DNA from: CAYVQZ01 sp964453435
GTDB lineage: Bacteria; Abyssobacteria; SURF-5
NCBI GenBank assembly: GCA_964453435.1
Contig: CAYVQZ010000010.1
Coordinates: forward strand, 1 to 64,000
Direction: 5' to 3'
Length of the DNA: 64,000 bases
Of the stretch, positions 25,535 to 34,873 are shown piece by piece. Position 1 is the stretch's first letter. Each line of letters starts with the position of its first letter. The notes under the pieces were generated by a model that did not search any database, was not told where the DNA came from, and saw only the letters and a list, made by a program, of their open reading frames with translations. The translations under genes were made by a program, and so were the position numbers.

Positions 25535-26818
25535 ATGAAGGTCCTTGTTGTGGGGGGGGGCGGCCGAGAGCACACACTCGTGTGGAAAATAAGCCAGAGT
25601 CCCCTTGTCGAGAAGCTTTTCTGCGCTCCCGGCAATGCGGGCATAGCCGAACAGGCGACGTGTGTGAGCATCGGAGCGACGGAAATCGATAAGCTGGCGG
25701 ATTTGGCAAAGAACGAGCGTATCGACCTGACGGTCGTGGGACCCGAAGCGCCGCTTGTCGAGGGAATCGTGGACCGGTTCGAACAGGAGGGCCTGAAGAT
25801 ATTCGGACCGAGGCGCGAAGCCGCGATGCTTGAAGGGAGCAAGGGGTTCGCGAAAAAACTGATGGCGAAGTACAACATTCCTACGGGAACCTTTCAGATA
25901 TTCTCCGACGCCGACGAGGCTGTCGAGTTCATTCGTGACATGGGTCCCCCTCTTGTCGTCAAGGCCGACGGGCTTGCCGCCGGAAAGGGGGTGACCGTTG
26001 CGTTTGACGAGGAATCCGCGATAAAGGCGGTGAAGGAGTGTCTCTGTCAGGGCGCATTCGGGAAAGCCGGCACCCGCGTGGTGCTCGAAGAATACCTCGA
26101 GGGCGAGGAAGCCTCGGTGCTCGCGTTCACCGACGGCGCGAGAATTCTGATGATGCCGTCGTCGCAGGACCACAAGGCGATTTACGACGGCGACAAGGGG
26201 CCGAATACCGGGGGGATGGGCGCCTACTCGCCGGCTCCCGTTGTCAGCGATATGCTCATGGAAAAAATAGAAAAACAGATCGTAAGGCCCATAATCGAGG
26301 CGCTCAGACAGGAGAACTGCGAGTACCGGGGTGTCTTGTATGTCGGACTTATGATATCAGAGGCGACTCCCCAAGTGCTGGAATTCAATGCCAGATTCGG
26401 CGACCCCGAAGCTCAGGTGGTCGTTCCCCGGCTGAACAGCGACCTCGTGCCCATCCTGATGGCATGCGCGGACGGGAACCTGGGCAAGGTGAGGGCCGAA
26501 TGGACCGATGAAGCGGCCGTCTGCGTGGTGCTCGCCTCCGGCGGTTATCCGGGAAAGTATGAGAAAGGGAAGCCGATAACCGGCCTCGAGGCCGCATCGA
26601 AAATCCCCGGCGCCATGGTGTTCCATGCGGGCACCGCTCTCAAGGACAAGGCTGTCGTGACAGACGGGGGACGCGTGCTCGGCGCCACCGCCCTTGCAAA
26701 AGATATTCCCTCGGCGATACAACGAGCCTACGAGTGCGCCGACACCATCGACTTCGAGGGGAAATACTGCCGCAGAGACATCGGAAAAAAGGCTTACGCG
26801 AGACTGGGGAAAGGGTAG
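25535..26818 (+). CDS. purD: Phosphoribosylamine--glycine ligase
   Basis: PurD joins phosphoribosylamine and glycine, the second purine step. The 427-residue ATP-grasp enzyme contains VLVVGGGGREHTLVWK, GPEAPLVEGIVDRFE, VKADGLAAGKGVTVAF, MPSSQDHKAIYDGDKGPNTG and FNARFGDPEAQVV. The codons for the N-terminal glycine loop include a run of nine G residues (25552-25560), a possible slippage or sequencing-error site; the frame is intact here. purE starts two bases after the stop. Confidence 0.97.
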   Translation: MKVLVVGGGGREHTLVWKISQSPLVEKLFCAPGNAGIAEQATCVSIGATEIDKLADLAKNERIDLTVVGPEAPLVEGIVDRFEQEGLKIFGPRREAAMLEGSKGFAKKLMAKYNIPTGTFQIFSDADEAVEFIRDMGPPLVVKADGLAAGKGVTVAFDEESAIKAVKECLCQGAFGKAGTRVVLEEYLEGEEASVLAFTDGARILMMPSSQDHKAIYDGDKGPNTGGMGAYSPAPVVSDMLMEKIEKQIVRPIIEALRQENCEYRGVLYVGLMISEATPQVLEFNARFGDPEAQVVVPRLNSDLVPILMACADGNLGKVRAEWTDEAAVCVVLASGGYPGKYEKGKPITGLEAASKIPGAMVFHAGTALKDKAVVTDGGRVLGATALAKDIPSAIQRAYECADTIDFEGKYCRRDIGKKAYARLGKG

Positions 26819-26820
26819 AC

Positions 26821-27339
26821 ATGCCGAAGCGTGAGAAGAAGACGACGCCGGTGCTCATCTTCATGGGGAGCGACAGCGACCACGAAGTCATGCGCGAGGC
26901 GGCGGCGGCGCTTGAGGAATTCGGTGTGCCGTGCGAGATGAGAGTGTCCTCGGCCCACAGGTCGCCAAAACGAACGGCTGCGCTTGCGGAGAAGGCGGAA
27001 GCGAACGGCGCGAAAGTGCTCATCGCCGGAGCCGGAGCCGCCGCGCATTTGGCGGGGGTGATTGCGGCTCATACAACCCTCCCGGTCGTCGGTGTCCCGA
27101 TTGACTCGTCCCCCCTTCGCGGAATGGACGCGTTGCTGGCAACCGTTCAGATGCCCGGAGGCATTCCGGTGGCCACAATGGCCGTCGGAAAGGCGGGCGC
27201 CCGGAACGCCGGCTTGCTGGCCGTTCAGATACTAGCGCTGAGCGACTCCCGGTTGCGCGCAAAGCTGTCACGCTATAAGAAGAGGTTGGCGAAGGCCGTG
27301 GAGGAAAAGGATCGCAAACTTCAGAGAGCGCCGAAGTAG
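26821..27339 (+). CDS. purE: N5-carboxyaminoimidazole ribonucleotide mutase
   Basis: PurE converts N5-CAIR to CAIR. The 172-residue protein has the class-I pattern: FMGSDSDHEVMREAAAAL, VSSAHRSPKRT, IAGAGAAAHLAGVIAA, and VQMPGGIPVATMAVGKAGARN. A class-I enzyme normally needs PurK, which is not in this window. It is the last gene of the pur operon. Confidence 0.95.
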   Translation: MPKREKKTTPVLIFMGSDSDHEVMREAAAALEEFGVPCEMRVSSAHRSPKRTAALAEKAEANGAKVLIAGAGAAAHLAGVIAAHTTLPVVGVPIDSSPLRGMDALLATVQMPGGIPVATMAVGKAGARNAGLLAVQILALSDSRLRAKLSRYKKRLAKAVEEKDRKLQRAPK

Positions 27340-27437
27340 AATCTCTTCCAAACAATTCGCGCGCACTATCCGCGCGCAGGGAGGCAGGAACCGGTTTCGC
27401 AGGCGCGAATTCATTCGTACCCATCGAAGGTCTGGCA

Positions 27438-27450
27438 CACTCAATGAGTG
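27438..27450. promoter_or_regulatory. Short palindrome before trpD
   Basis: CACTCA, A, TGAGTG: a 13-base perfect inverted repeat 15 bases before the trpD ATG. It could be a small operator or chance; no clear promoter is visible beside it. Confidence 0.25.
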
Positions 27451-27465
27451 CGAGTCGGAAACGTT

Positions 27466-28476
27466 ATGCTGAAGGAATTCATTAGAAAAGCTGCCACGGG
27501 CAAGAACCTCACCATCGAGGAAGCCGCATCCGCGATGGACGAAATCATGACTGGACGGGCCACGCCCGCTCAGATCGCGGCATTCCTCGTCGCCATGGCG
27601 ATGAAGGGTGAGACTATCGACGAGATTACCGGCTGCGCCTCCATTATGCGAGAAAAAGTCATCAGGCTGAACCCGCGGCGCAGACCGCTGATCGATACCT
27701 GCGGCACCGGGGGGGACGGAGCCAACACATTCAACATATCAACCTGCGCCGCCTTCACGGTTGCGGGGGCAAGTGTGGGGGTCGCCAAACACGGGAACCG
27801 CGGTGTTTCAAGCAAATGCGGAAGCGCTGACGTGTTGCAGGAACTTGGAGTCCACATCGAGGCCGAAATGGCGGCGGTCGAACGGTGTATCGACGAGACG
27901 GGGCTCGGGTTCATGTATGCCCCCTTGTATCACGGCGCGATGAAGCACGCCATCGGGCCCCGACGGGAGATCGGCATACGCACCGTATTCAATATCCTCG
28001 GGCCATTGGCTAATCCCGCATTCGCGGAAGCGCAGGTTATCGGCGTTTATAATTCGGCCCTCGTCGAGCCGCTCGCGCACGTCTTGAACAATCTCGGCAC
28101 CCATCACTCGTTCGTGGTCTCCGGCCTCGATGGCTTGGACGAAGTCACCACATCCGCCACCTCATTGGTCGCCGAAACGGAAAACGGACACGTGAGAATG
28201 TACGAGTTCGACCCCGCCGAGGTCGGCCTCGAACGCTCGCGTCGGGAAGACTTGCTGGGGGGCGACCCCGTCACCAACGCAAAAATCATCGAGCAGGTTC
28301 TCGAGGGGAAGAGGGGACCTCGCCGCGACATCGTCATTCTCAACGCGGCCTTCGCTCTCATGGCCGCAGACCAGGCGCAAACCGTTTCGGAAGGTATCGA
28401 AGTTGCCTCCCGCTCCATCGATTCGGGAGCAGCGCTGGAAAAACTTCGTCTCTTGCGAGAGGTGTCGGCACGTTGA
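27466..28476 (+). CDS. trpD: Anthranilate phosphoribosyltransferase
   Basis: TrpD transfers phosphoribose from PRPP to anthranilate. The 336-residue protein has the PRPP-binding DTCGTGGDGANTFNIST, KHGNRGVSSKCGSADVLQ and the RTVFNILGPLANP block. There is no fused TrpG domain. I prefer the ATG at 27466 (MLKEFIRKAATG); a GTG at 27448 would add six residues. It begins a tightly packed trpD-C-F-B-A operon; trpE and trpG are not in the window. Confidence 0.96.
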   Translation: MLKEFIRKAATGKNLTIEEAASAMDEIMTGRATPAQIAAFLVAMAMKGETIDEITGCASIMREKVIRLNPRRRPLIDTCGTGGDGANTFNISTCAAFTVAGASVGVAKHGNRGVSSKCGSADVLQELGVHIEAEMAAVERCIDETGLGFMYAPLYHGAMKHAIGPRREIGIRTVFNILGPLANPAFAEAQVIGVYNSALVEPLAHVLNNLGTHHSFVVSGLDGLDEVTTSATSLVAETENGHVRMYEFDPAEVGLERSRREDLLGGDPVTNAKIIEQVLEGKRGPRRDIVILNAAFALMAADQAQTVSEGIEVASRSIDSGAALEKLRLLREVSAR

Positions 28477-29252
28477 TACTCGACGATATAATCGAGTACA
28501 AGCGCGGTGAGGTGGAAGCGGCAAAAAAGCGGGCGCCTCTTTCGACAATCCGGGAAAGCCTCGAAAAACGCGAACCGGGCTCCTTTCGGCGCGCAATCGG
28601 TTTCGCCGACCATATCTGTCTGATAGCGGAAATCAAGAAGGCGTCTCCCTCGCGCGGGCTCCTCTGCGAGGACTTCGACCCTGCGAGGCTTGCCCGGATA
28701 TATGCGTCGAACGGCGCCTCGGCCATATCGGTATTGACCGAGGCGAGATATTTCTCGGGGGAACCATCCCACCTGCGCGAGGCCAAGCGCGCTTCCGGCT
28801 TGCCTGTTCTGAGAAAAGACTTTATTATTGATGAGTACCAGGTTTGGGAAACCGCCGCCATGGGCGCCGATGCGTTGTTGCTCATCGTGACCGCGCTGGA
28901 CGAGAAGAGATTGAGCGAATTCAGCGCGGTGGCGACCCGGCTCGGGCTTGATGCGCTCGTCGAGGTCCACGACCGGTCGCAACTGGAAACGGCCTTGCAA
29001 ATCGGGGCCCTGACAATCGGTATTAACAACCGCGACCTCAAGACTTTTGAAACGGACCTTCAGGTAACACTTGAACTGGCGCCCCGAATTCCTCGCGACC
29101 GCGTGATTGTCAGCGAAAGCGGGATTCATACGGGCGACGATGTCGCAAGGGTGCGGCAAGCCGGAGTCCATGCAATCCTCGTTGGCGAGGCGCTGGTGAC
29201 GAGCGGCGATTTACCGGCGAAAATGAGGGAACTGACGGGTGGTACGGGTTAA
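28473..29252 (+). CDS. trpC: Indole-3-glycerol phosphate synthase
   Basis: TrpC closes the indole ring of indole-3-glycerol phosphate. The 259-residue TIM barrel carries LIAEIKKASPSRG, SVLTEARYFSG, LRKDFIIDEYQV and the phosphate-binding VSESGIHTGDDV. It uses a TTG start that overlaps the trpD stop as TTGA. It overlaps trpF by 14 bases. Confidence 0.96.
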   Translation: MILDDIIEYKRGEVEAAKKRAPLSTIRESLEKREPGSFRRAIGFADHICLIAEIKKASPSRGLLCEDFDPARLARIYASNGASAISVLTEARYFSGEPSHLREAKRASGLPVLRKDFIIDEYQVWETAAMGADALLLIVTALDEKRLSEFSAVATRLGLDALVEVHDRSQLETALQIGALTIGINNRDLKTFETDLQVTLELAPRIPRDRVIVSESGIHTGDDVARVRQAGVHAILVGEALVTSGDLPAKMRELTGGTG

Positions 29253-29865
29253 GATTTGTGGGATAACCAATGTCGCCGACGCCGCGTGGGCCATCGACAA
29301 CGGGGCGGACGCCATCGGGTTTGTCTTCGCCGAGAGCCCTCGCCGTATATCGCGCGAGCAGGCGCGTGAGATTCGTTCGCATGTGCCGCCGTTTGTGTCG
29401 ATGGTGGGGATTTTTGTGGAACCCGACCCACAAGAAGCGCGAGAACTCATCGATGCTATCGGACTGGATTACGTCCAGCTGTATGGGAAAGCGGAAGAAA
29501 GGTTTCTGCAGGTGTCCGGGCTGAATCCGGGAAGGCTGATTCGCGCCATCTCGGTGGGTTCCGAAGCGGACTTGGCAAATATCGGGGCCAGCGATGCGGA
29601 GATTATTCTGCTGGATACGAAGGTAGAGGGAATGGCGGGAGGCACCGGCAAGGTGTTCGACTGGAAAATCGCCGCCAAAGCGAAGCAGTATGGAAGACGG
29701 GTCATCCTCTCGGGGGGGTTGAACCCTGACAATGTTTCGAAAGCAATCGAGTCGGCCTCACCCGATGCGGTCGACACATCGAGCGGGGTCGAGTCGTCAC
29801 CCGGCAAGAAGGACCCCGAGAAGGTGCGCGAATTCATATGGAGGGCAAAGGGATATGTTACCTGA
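29239..29865 (+). CDS. trpF: Phosphoribosylanthranilate isomerase
   Basis: TrpF performs the Amadori rearrangement of phosphoribosylanthranilate. The 208-residue barrel has the catalytic Cys in VKICGITNVADA, the general acid Asp in LLDTKVEGMAGGTG, and LSGGLNPDNV. The start is GTG inside the end of trpC, and the gene overlaps trpB by 11 bases, so the operon is translationally chained. Confidence 0.96.
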   Translation: MVRVKICGITNVADAAWAIDNGADAIGFVFAESPRRISREQAREIRSHVPPFVSMVGIFVEPDPQEARELIDAIGLDYVQLYGKAEERFLQVSGLNPGRLIRAISVGSEADLANIGASDAEIILLDTKVEGMAGGTGKVFDWKIAAKAKQYGRRVILSGGLNPDNVSKAIESASPDAVDTSSGVESSPGKKDPEKVREFIWRAKGYVT

Positions 29866-31045
29866 CAGCGGGGGTCACTTCGGTCCGTACGGTGGCAAAT
29901 ATGTGCCCGAGACGCTCATGTCTCCGCTTTGGGAACTCGAAGAGGCCTACCTGCGATACAAAGAAGACCCCGATTTCAAAAGGGAACTGTCCTATTATCT
30001 TACCGAATATGCGGGCAGGCCCACCCCCCTCTTTTACGCGGAACGCATGACCGAACAGCTGGGGGGCGCCAAGGTGTACCTCAAGCGAGAGGACCTGTGC
30101 CACACCGGCGCGCACAAGATTAACAACACCATCGGGCAGGCATTGCTCGCGAAACGGATGGGGAAAAAGCGGGTAATCGCAGAGACCGGAGCCGGCCAGC
30201 ACGGGGTGGCGACAGCGACGGTCGCGGCGCTGTTCGGCCTCGAGTGCGAGATATACATGGGCGAAGAGGATATGCGTCGCCAGGCGCTGAACGTCTTCCG
30301 GATGCGCCTCTTGGGCTCTACCGTGACTCCGGTCAGCGCCGGGAGCATGACGCTGAAGGACGCCATCAGCGAGGCCATGCGCGACTGGGTGACGAACGTG
30401 CGCACGACGCATTATATCCTCGGCTCCGTCCTCGGCGCGCATCCGTATCCAATGATGGTTCGGGATTTTCAAAGGGTCATCGGCGTCGAGACCCGCGAAC
30501 AGATTCTGGAACGCGAGGAGAAACTCCCCTCGCTCCTGACCGCCTGTGTCGGCGGTGGAAGCAATTCCATCGGGCTCTTCTTCGAGTTTCTGAATGATGA
30601 GGGAGTCAAGATGGTGGGAGTGGAAGCCGGCGGACGAGGAATCGAATCGGGCGAGCACGCGGCCCGTTTTGCCACCGGCAAGCTGGGGGTCCTCCAGGGT
30701 TGCATGAGCTTTGTGCTGCAAACCAATGAGGGACAAATAGATTTGACGCACTCCGTCTCCGCCGGGCTCGACTACGCCAGTGTGGGTCCCGAGCACAGCC
30801 ACCTTCGGGACGCAGGCAGAATCGAGTACACGATTGCGACGGACGAGGAGGCGCTCGAAGCGTTTCAATTTCTGAGCAAGACGGAAGGCATCATCCCGGC
30901 ACTCGAAAGCGCACATGCGGTCGCATACGCCATGAGAGTTGTGCCCGCGATGGATAAATCTGACATAGTCGTTATCAATCTCTCGGGCCGCGGAGACAAG
31001 GACGTGCAGGTGGTGTCGGAAATACTCTCGAAGAAGGAACATTGA
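29855..31045 (+). CDS. trpB: Tryptophan synthase beta chain
   Basis: TrpB condenses indole with serine using PLP. The 396-residue protein is the classical TrpB1 type: GPYGGKYVPETLM, the PLP lysine in CHTGAHKINNTIGQ, ETGAGQHGVATAT, GGGSNSIGLF and EHSHLRDAGR. I chose the ATG at 29855; a longer in-frame reading would run well back into trpF. Its stop overlaps the trpA start. Confidence 0.96.
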   Translation: MLPDSGGHFGPYGGKYVPETLMSPLWELEEAYLRYKEDPDFKRELSYYLTEYAGRPTPLFYAERMTEQLGGAKVYLKREDLCHTGAHKINNTIGQALLAKRMGKKRVIAETGAGQHGVATATVAALFGLECEIYMGEEDMRRQALNVFRMRLLGSTVTPVSAGSMTLKDAISEAMRDWVTNVRTTHYILGSVLGAHPYPMMVRDFQRVIGVETREQILEREEKLPSLLTACVGGGSNSIGLFFEFLNDEGVKMVGVEAGGRGIESGEHAARFATGKLGVLQGCMSFVLQTNEGQIDLTHSVSAGLDYASVGPEHSHLRDAGRIEYTIATDEEALEAFQFLSKTEGIIPALESAHAVAYAMRVVPAMDKSDIVVINLSGRGDKDVQVVSEILSKKEH

Positions 31046-31845
31046 TGACGAACCGGGTAGTCGAGAAATTCGAATCACTGAAAGACGCGGGGCAAACGGG
31101 GTTTATCGCATATATAGCCGCGGGCGACCCCAACCTCGATGTGACACGAAAGCTGGTAATCGAGTTCGACCGGCTCGGGGTGGACTTTGTGGAACTCGGC
31201 GTCCCGTTCTCGGACCCGCTCGCCGACGGGGTGGTCAATCAGCGAGCGGCGGAACGCGCGCTCAAGAGCGGAACAAGCCTTCGAAAGGTTCTCGATTCGG
31301 TCGCCGAGATTCGAAAGGTCTCGGAAATACCGATTATCCTCTTCACGTATTTCAACCCTGTCCATTATATGGGGTTGGAAGAGTTTGTGGCGAAGGCTCA
31401 CGAGTCGGGCGTCGACGGAGCCCTCGTGCTGGACCTGCCGCCCGAGGAATCGAAGGACTACAAGGCGCTCATGGACACCAAGGGGCTCTGCACCGTGTAC
31501 CTGCTTTCGCCGACGAGCACCGATGAGCGCATCGACCTCATCTCGAGGTTCAGCGTCGGCTTTATCTACTATGTCTCGAGGGAAGGCGTAACGGGGATGC
31601 AGGAAAAGATGGCGGGTGGGATATCTTCGATGGTCGAGAAAATACGGTCGCGTTCGGGTAGCCCCGTGGCCGTCGGTTTCGGAATCGCCACCCCGCAGAT
31701 GGCCGCCGAGGTGGCCGGGTACGCCGACGCCGTTGTGGTCGGCTCGGCAATCGTGAAGAAGATAGAAGAAAAAGGCACGGCCCCGGACGTGGTCGAACAT
31801 GTGTCGGGGTTTGTCTCGGAGCTTGTGAAAGCGGTGAAAACATGA
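31045..31845 (+). CDS. trpA: Tryptophan synthase alpha chain
   Basis: TrpA cleaves indole-3-glycerol phosphate and channels indole to TrpB. The 266-residue barrel contains YIAAGDPNLD, the catalytic Glu and Asp of VELGVPFSDPLADG, and GVDGALVLDLPPEE. The ATG at 31045 overlaps the trpB stop as TGATG. The stop overlaps the next gene, a PmbA homologue, by four bases. Confidence 0.96.
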   Translation: MTNRVVEKFESLKDAGQTGFIAYIAAGDPNLDVTRKLVIEFDRLGVDFVELGVPFSDPLADGVVNQRAAERALKSGTSLRKVLDSVAEIRKVSEIPIILFTYFNPVHYMGLEEFVAKAHESGVDGALVLDLPPEESKDYKALMDTKGLCTVYLLSPTSTDERIDLISRFSVGFIYYVSREGVTGMQEKMAGGISSMVEKIRSRSGSPVAVGFGIATPQMAAEVAGYADAVVVGSAIVKKIEEKGTAPDVVEHVSGFVSELVKAVKT

Positions 31846-33188
31846 GCCGGAAAACCGACGAAAAGTTGGTGGCGCTCGCAATCGAGGCCGCGCTTGCGGC
31901 CGGCGCCAGCGAAGCGGAAGGATTCTTCGTCCGCTCGAGCTCGACGACTGCCGAGACCAGCGGTGGGAAGGTCGAGACGGTGAACGTCAGGGAGGCCGCG
32001 GGAATCGGCATCCGCGTCATAAGCGGTGAGCGGCTTGGTTTCGCGCACACATCCGACCTCGCCGAGTCCCAGGTCGAACGAGTGGCAAAGGAAGCCGTCG
32101 CGAATGCGGAATCCGCCTTTCCGGACCCGTACAATCGGCTTCCCGAGCCGACCGGCGCGTACGCTGACATAGAATACTTTGACGGTGATTTGGCCGCGCT
32201 CGGCCTCGAGAGCCGCATAGAAAAGGCTTTGCTGATGGAGTCGGTGGCGCGGTCGTTCGACAAACGGATAACCAAGGTGCGCCAGTCGACTGTCGCAGAC
32301 AACAGTTTCGAGACATATCTCGCCAGCAACAAAGGGATTTCGGTCTGGCGAAGGGGCACTTCATGTTCGGCAAGCGTGCTGGTGGTGGCGGAGTCCGACG
32401 GTGACGCGCAAATGGGCTGGGAGATGGACCATACGTTCTATTTCGACAAGCTGAGCGTCGAGCCGGTTGGCCGGAAAGCCGCACAGCGGGCAGTCGCCCT
32501 GCTCGGGGCGTCGCAGGTGGAAACCACCAAGGTTCCCATAATACTGGACTCTCCCGTCGCCTGCGAGTTCCTCGCCGCTGTCGGACACGCTCTCATGGCC
32601 GACCAGGTGCAGAAACGTAAATCGTTCTTCGCGGGAAAAGTCGGCCAGAAAGTGGCCAGTGATACGGTGAACGTTGTCGACGACGGCATGCTTGAGAACG
32701 GATACGCCCCCTCGCCGGCGGATGGCGAAGGCGTCGCTTCCCGGAGGACCGAACTGATTCGGGCGGGCGCGCTTCAGGGATTCCTCCACAACACCTATAC
32801 CGCCGCGAAGGACGCCGTTTCATCCACCGGCAACGGGGTAAGGTCTTCTTACAGCGCGCTGCCCGAGGTCGGACCAACGAATTTTTATCTCGTTCCCGGT
32901 GTCGCCGGCCGGGAGGAAATCATCCGCAGTTGCTCGCGGGGTTATCTGGTGATGGACGTTATGGGAATGCATACCGTTGACATGGTTTCCGGAGATTTTT
33001 CGGTCGGCGCGAGCGGCCTGTGGATCGAGCGCGGAAAAATAACAGCGCCCGTTCGCGAGACGACCATTGCCGGCAATGTGAAAGATTTTCTTGTTCACAT
33101 TGAAGCCATCGGCAATGACCTGAAGTTTTATGGGCGCTTCGGGTCCCCGACCATTTTGGTAGCCAACATTGTTGTAAGCGGCAAGTAG
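31842..33188 (+). CDS. TldD/PmbA family protein (TldE/PmbA-like)
   Basis: A 448-residue homologue of the TldD/TldE protease family, which matures peptides such as microcins and some RiPPs. Recognisable parts are TAETSGGKVETVNVREAAGIGIRV in shortened form, AHTSDLAESQVERVAKEAV, VPIILDSPVACEFL, and the C-terminal GASGLWIERGKITAPV. No HExxxH metal motif is visible, which points to the TldE/PmbA subunit rather than the catalytic TldD; no TldD partner is in the window. It is translationally coupled to trpA (ATGA), although a metabolic link is not obvious. Confidence 0.9.
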   Translation: MSRKTDEKLVALAIEAALAAGASEAEGFFVRSSSTTAETSGGKVETVNVREAAGIGIRVISGERLGFAHTSDLAESQVERVAKEAVANAESAFPDPYNRLPEPTGAYADIEYFDGDLAALGLESRIEKALLMESVARSFDKRITKVRQSTVADNSFETYLASNKGISVWRRGTSCSASVLVVAESDGDAQMGWEMDHTFYFDKLSVEPVGRKAAQRAVALLGASQVETTKVPIILDSPVACEFLAAVGHALMADQVQKRKSFFAGKVGQKVASDTVNVVDDGMLENGYAPSPADGEGVASRRTELIRAGALQGFLHNTYTAAKDAVSSTGNGVRSSYSALPEVGPTNFYLVPGVAGREEIIRSCSRGYLVMDVMGMHTVDMVSGDFSVGASGLWIERGKITAPVRETTIAGNVKDFLVHIEAIGNDLKFYGRFGSPTILVANIVVSGK

Positions 33189-33227
33189 CCGAGACTTCCC
33201 CCCTTTAAAGGAGAAAACAGAAAAGGC

Positions 33228-34850
33228 GTGTCAGACCGTCCCCATCGCGGCGTTGCGCTCTTCCTCCCACTGGTCACCCTTGCTTTGCTCATCCTCACGA
33301 ACATCCCCCTTCTCTGCGGCTACCTGAAGCAGCCGCCCGGTTTGAAGTTCATGGGCATTATCGCCGGGGTGCGCGACACGAATTTCTATTTCATGATGAT
33401 GCAGCAGGCAGACGGGTGGTCTCCAATCCTGCGCAATTACTTCGCGCCCGGCGAGCCCGACACCATATACCACGGCTTCTTCTGGTTTTTCCTGGGAAAG
33501 GTCGCGGCCGCCTTGGGCATCGGAGAGGTCGCCGCCTATCACGCGGCGCGGGCTGCGGCGATCATTCTCTTTGCGCCTGCCGCCTATTACCTCATCTCCC
33601 GATTTCTCCGGTCCGTGTCGGAACGGGTGGTCGCGCTCATTCTTCTCTCGTTTGGCGCGGGCCCCGGCTGGATATGGCTGCTTATGTACTATCGCGCCGG
33701 CGGCATTCCTTTTGTTCCCGTGGACATCGGGACCCCGGAGGCCAGCTCCTTTTTTACGCTTATGACCTTCCCCCATCTGTCGCTGGCTCTGACGCTGATG
33801 ATGCTCTGCGTCGCCCTGTTCGAGGATTCAATCTCGAAGCGTAAGACGCGGGCCGCTCTGGCGGCCGGCGGCTGCGGGCTGGCGCTCGGTTTCATCCACG
33901 CGGTGAACCTGGTCGTCATCTGCGCAGCGCTCGCCGTGTTCTCGCTCGCCTCGCTCGCTTTCCTGAGACAGAGACAACCGTTGCGTTCGACAATCGTCTT
34001 CGGCGCGGTCTCCGTGTGGCCTGTCGTTTACTACGGCGTTCTCATGCTGACGCAATCCGAGCTATTGCCGCACGTTCCCGTTCGCTCGCCCGGGCCCGCA
34101 GCGTATGCGGTCGGATTCGCGCCCTATATCCTGTTGTCAGCGGTTCGCGTCGGAGCGCTGGTCCGAAGCCGAACACTTCCGAGAGAGGACCTGTTTCTGA
34201 TTTGTTGGGTAATAACAAACGCCCTGCTGTTGTATTCCTATCCGCTCCTCTCGCAGGAAGGCCGCGCAGTGCTCGGCCTCCAGATTCCGCTTGTGCTGCT
34301 TTCGGTTCGTTCGCTGTTCGCCCACGTTTTTCCGTCGCTCGGACCGAACCGGCAGGAAACACGCCCGCCACAAAGATGGCTGCTCGCAGCGCTGACCATC
34401 GCCGCCCTGATTGTCTTTACAATTCCAACCACGTTTTGTAATATATTTGAACGTGTGTCACGCTTGGCAGAACATCCTGAGTCGTTCTCTCTTACGCAAA
34501 GCGAATATGAGGCGCTTTTGTTCCTGCGGGACGCGCCGGGAAGAGGCGTGGTCCTGTCGGGCGACTGGGTCGGAAGCTACGTGCCGAGGATAGCGGGCAA
34601 GTATTCGTGGCTTGGCCAATACGACCTGCCATCGCACGACAAGCGTCTCGAAGCGGCCAAAACATTCTTTGCGAAGGCGACGACGCCGTCATCTCGGTAC
34701 CATTTTCTCAGGGAAAACAATATCGCCTTTGTTTTTTATGGACGCGATGAACGGAAACTGGGCGCTTTCGACCCGGAAGAAGCGGATTTTTTGACCCGAG
34801 TCTTTGCCCGTGACGGGACCAACGTCTACCGGGTTGAGCTGGATGGATAA
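33228..34850 (+). CDS. Large polytopic membrane protein, glycosyltransferase-like
   Basis: A 540-residue protein with about ten hydrophobic helices and a soluble C-terminal tail of about 110 residues. An acidic/aromatic loop after the first helix (GVRDTNFYFMMMQQADG) has the position of the donor-site loop of GT-C enzymes. The C-terminal part contains GVVLSGDWVGSYVPRIAGKYSW. The start is GTG. I do not recognise a named family. It precedes a sugar aminotransferase and an acyltransferase, suggesting a surface-glycan role. Confidence 0.75.
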   Translation: MSDRPHRGVALFLPLVTLALLILTNIPLLCGYLKQPPGLKFMGIIAGVRDTNFYFMMMQQADGWSPILRNYFAPGEPDTIYHGFFWFFLGKVAAALGIGEVAAYHAARAAAIILFAPAAYYLISRFLRSVSERVVALILLSFGAGPGWIWLLMYYRAGGIPFVPVDIGTPEASSFFTLMTFPHLSLALTLMMLCVALFEDSISKRKTRAALAAGGCGLALGFIHAVNLVVICAALAVFSLASLAFLRQRQPLRSTIVFGAVSVWPVVYYGVLMLTQSELLPHVPVRSPGPAAYAVGFAPYILLSAVRVGALVRSRTLPREDLFLICWVITNALLLYSYPLLSQEGRAVLGLQIPLVLLSVRSLFAHVFPSLGPNRQETRPPQRWLLAALTIAALIVFTIPTTFCNIFERVSRLAEHPESFSLTQSEYEALLFLRDAPGRGVVLSGDWVGSYVPRIAGKYSWLGQYDLPSHDKRLEAAKTFFAKATTPSSRYHFLRENNIAFVFYGRDERKLGAFDPEEADFLTRVFARDGTNVYRVELDG

Positions 34851-34873
34851 CAGCGAAAGCGAGCATCGTCCTC

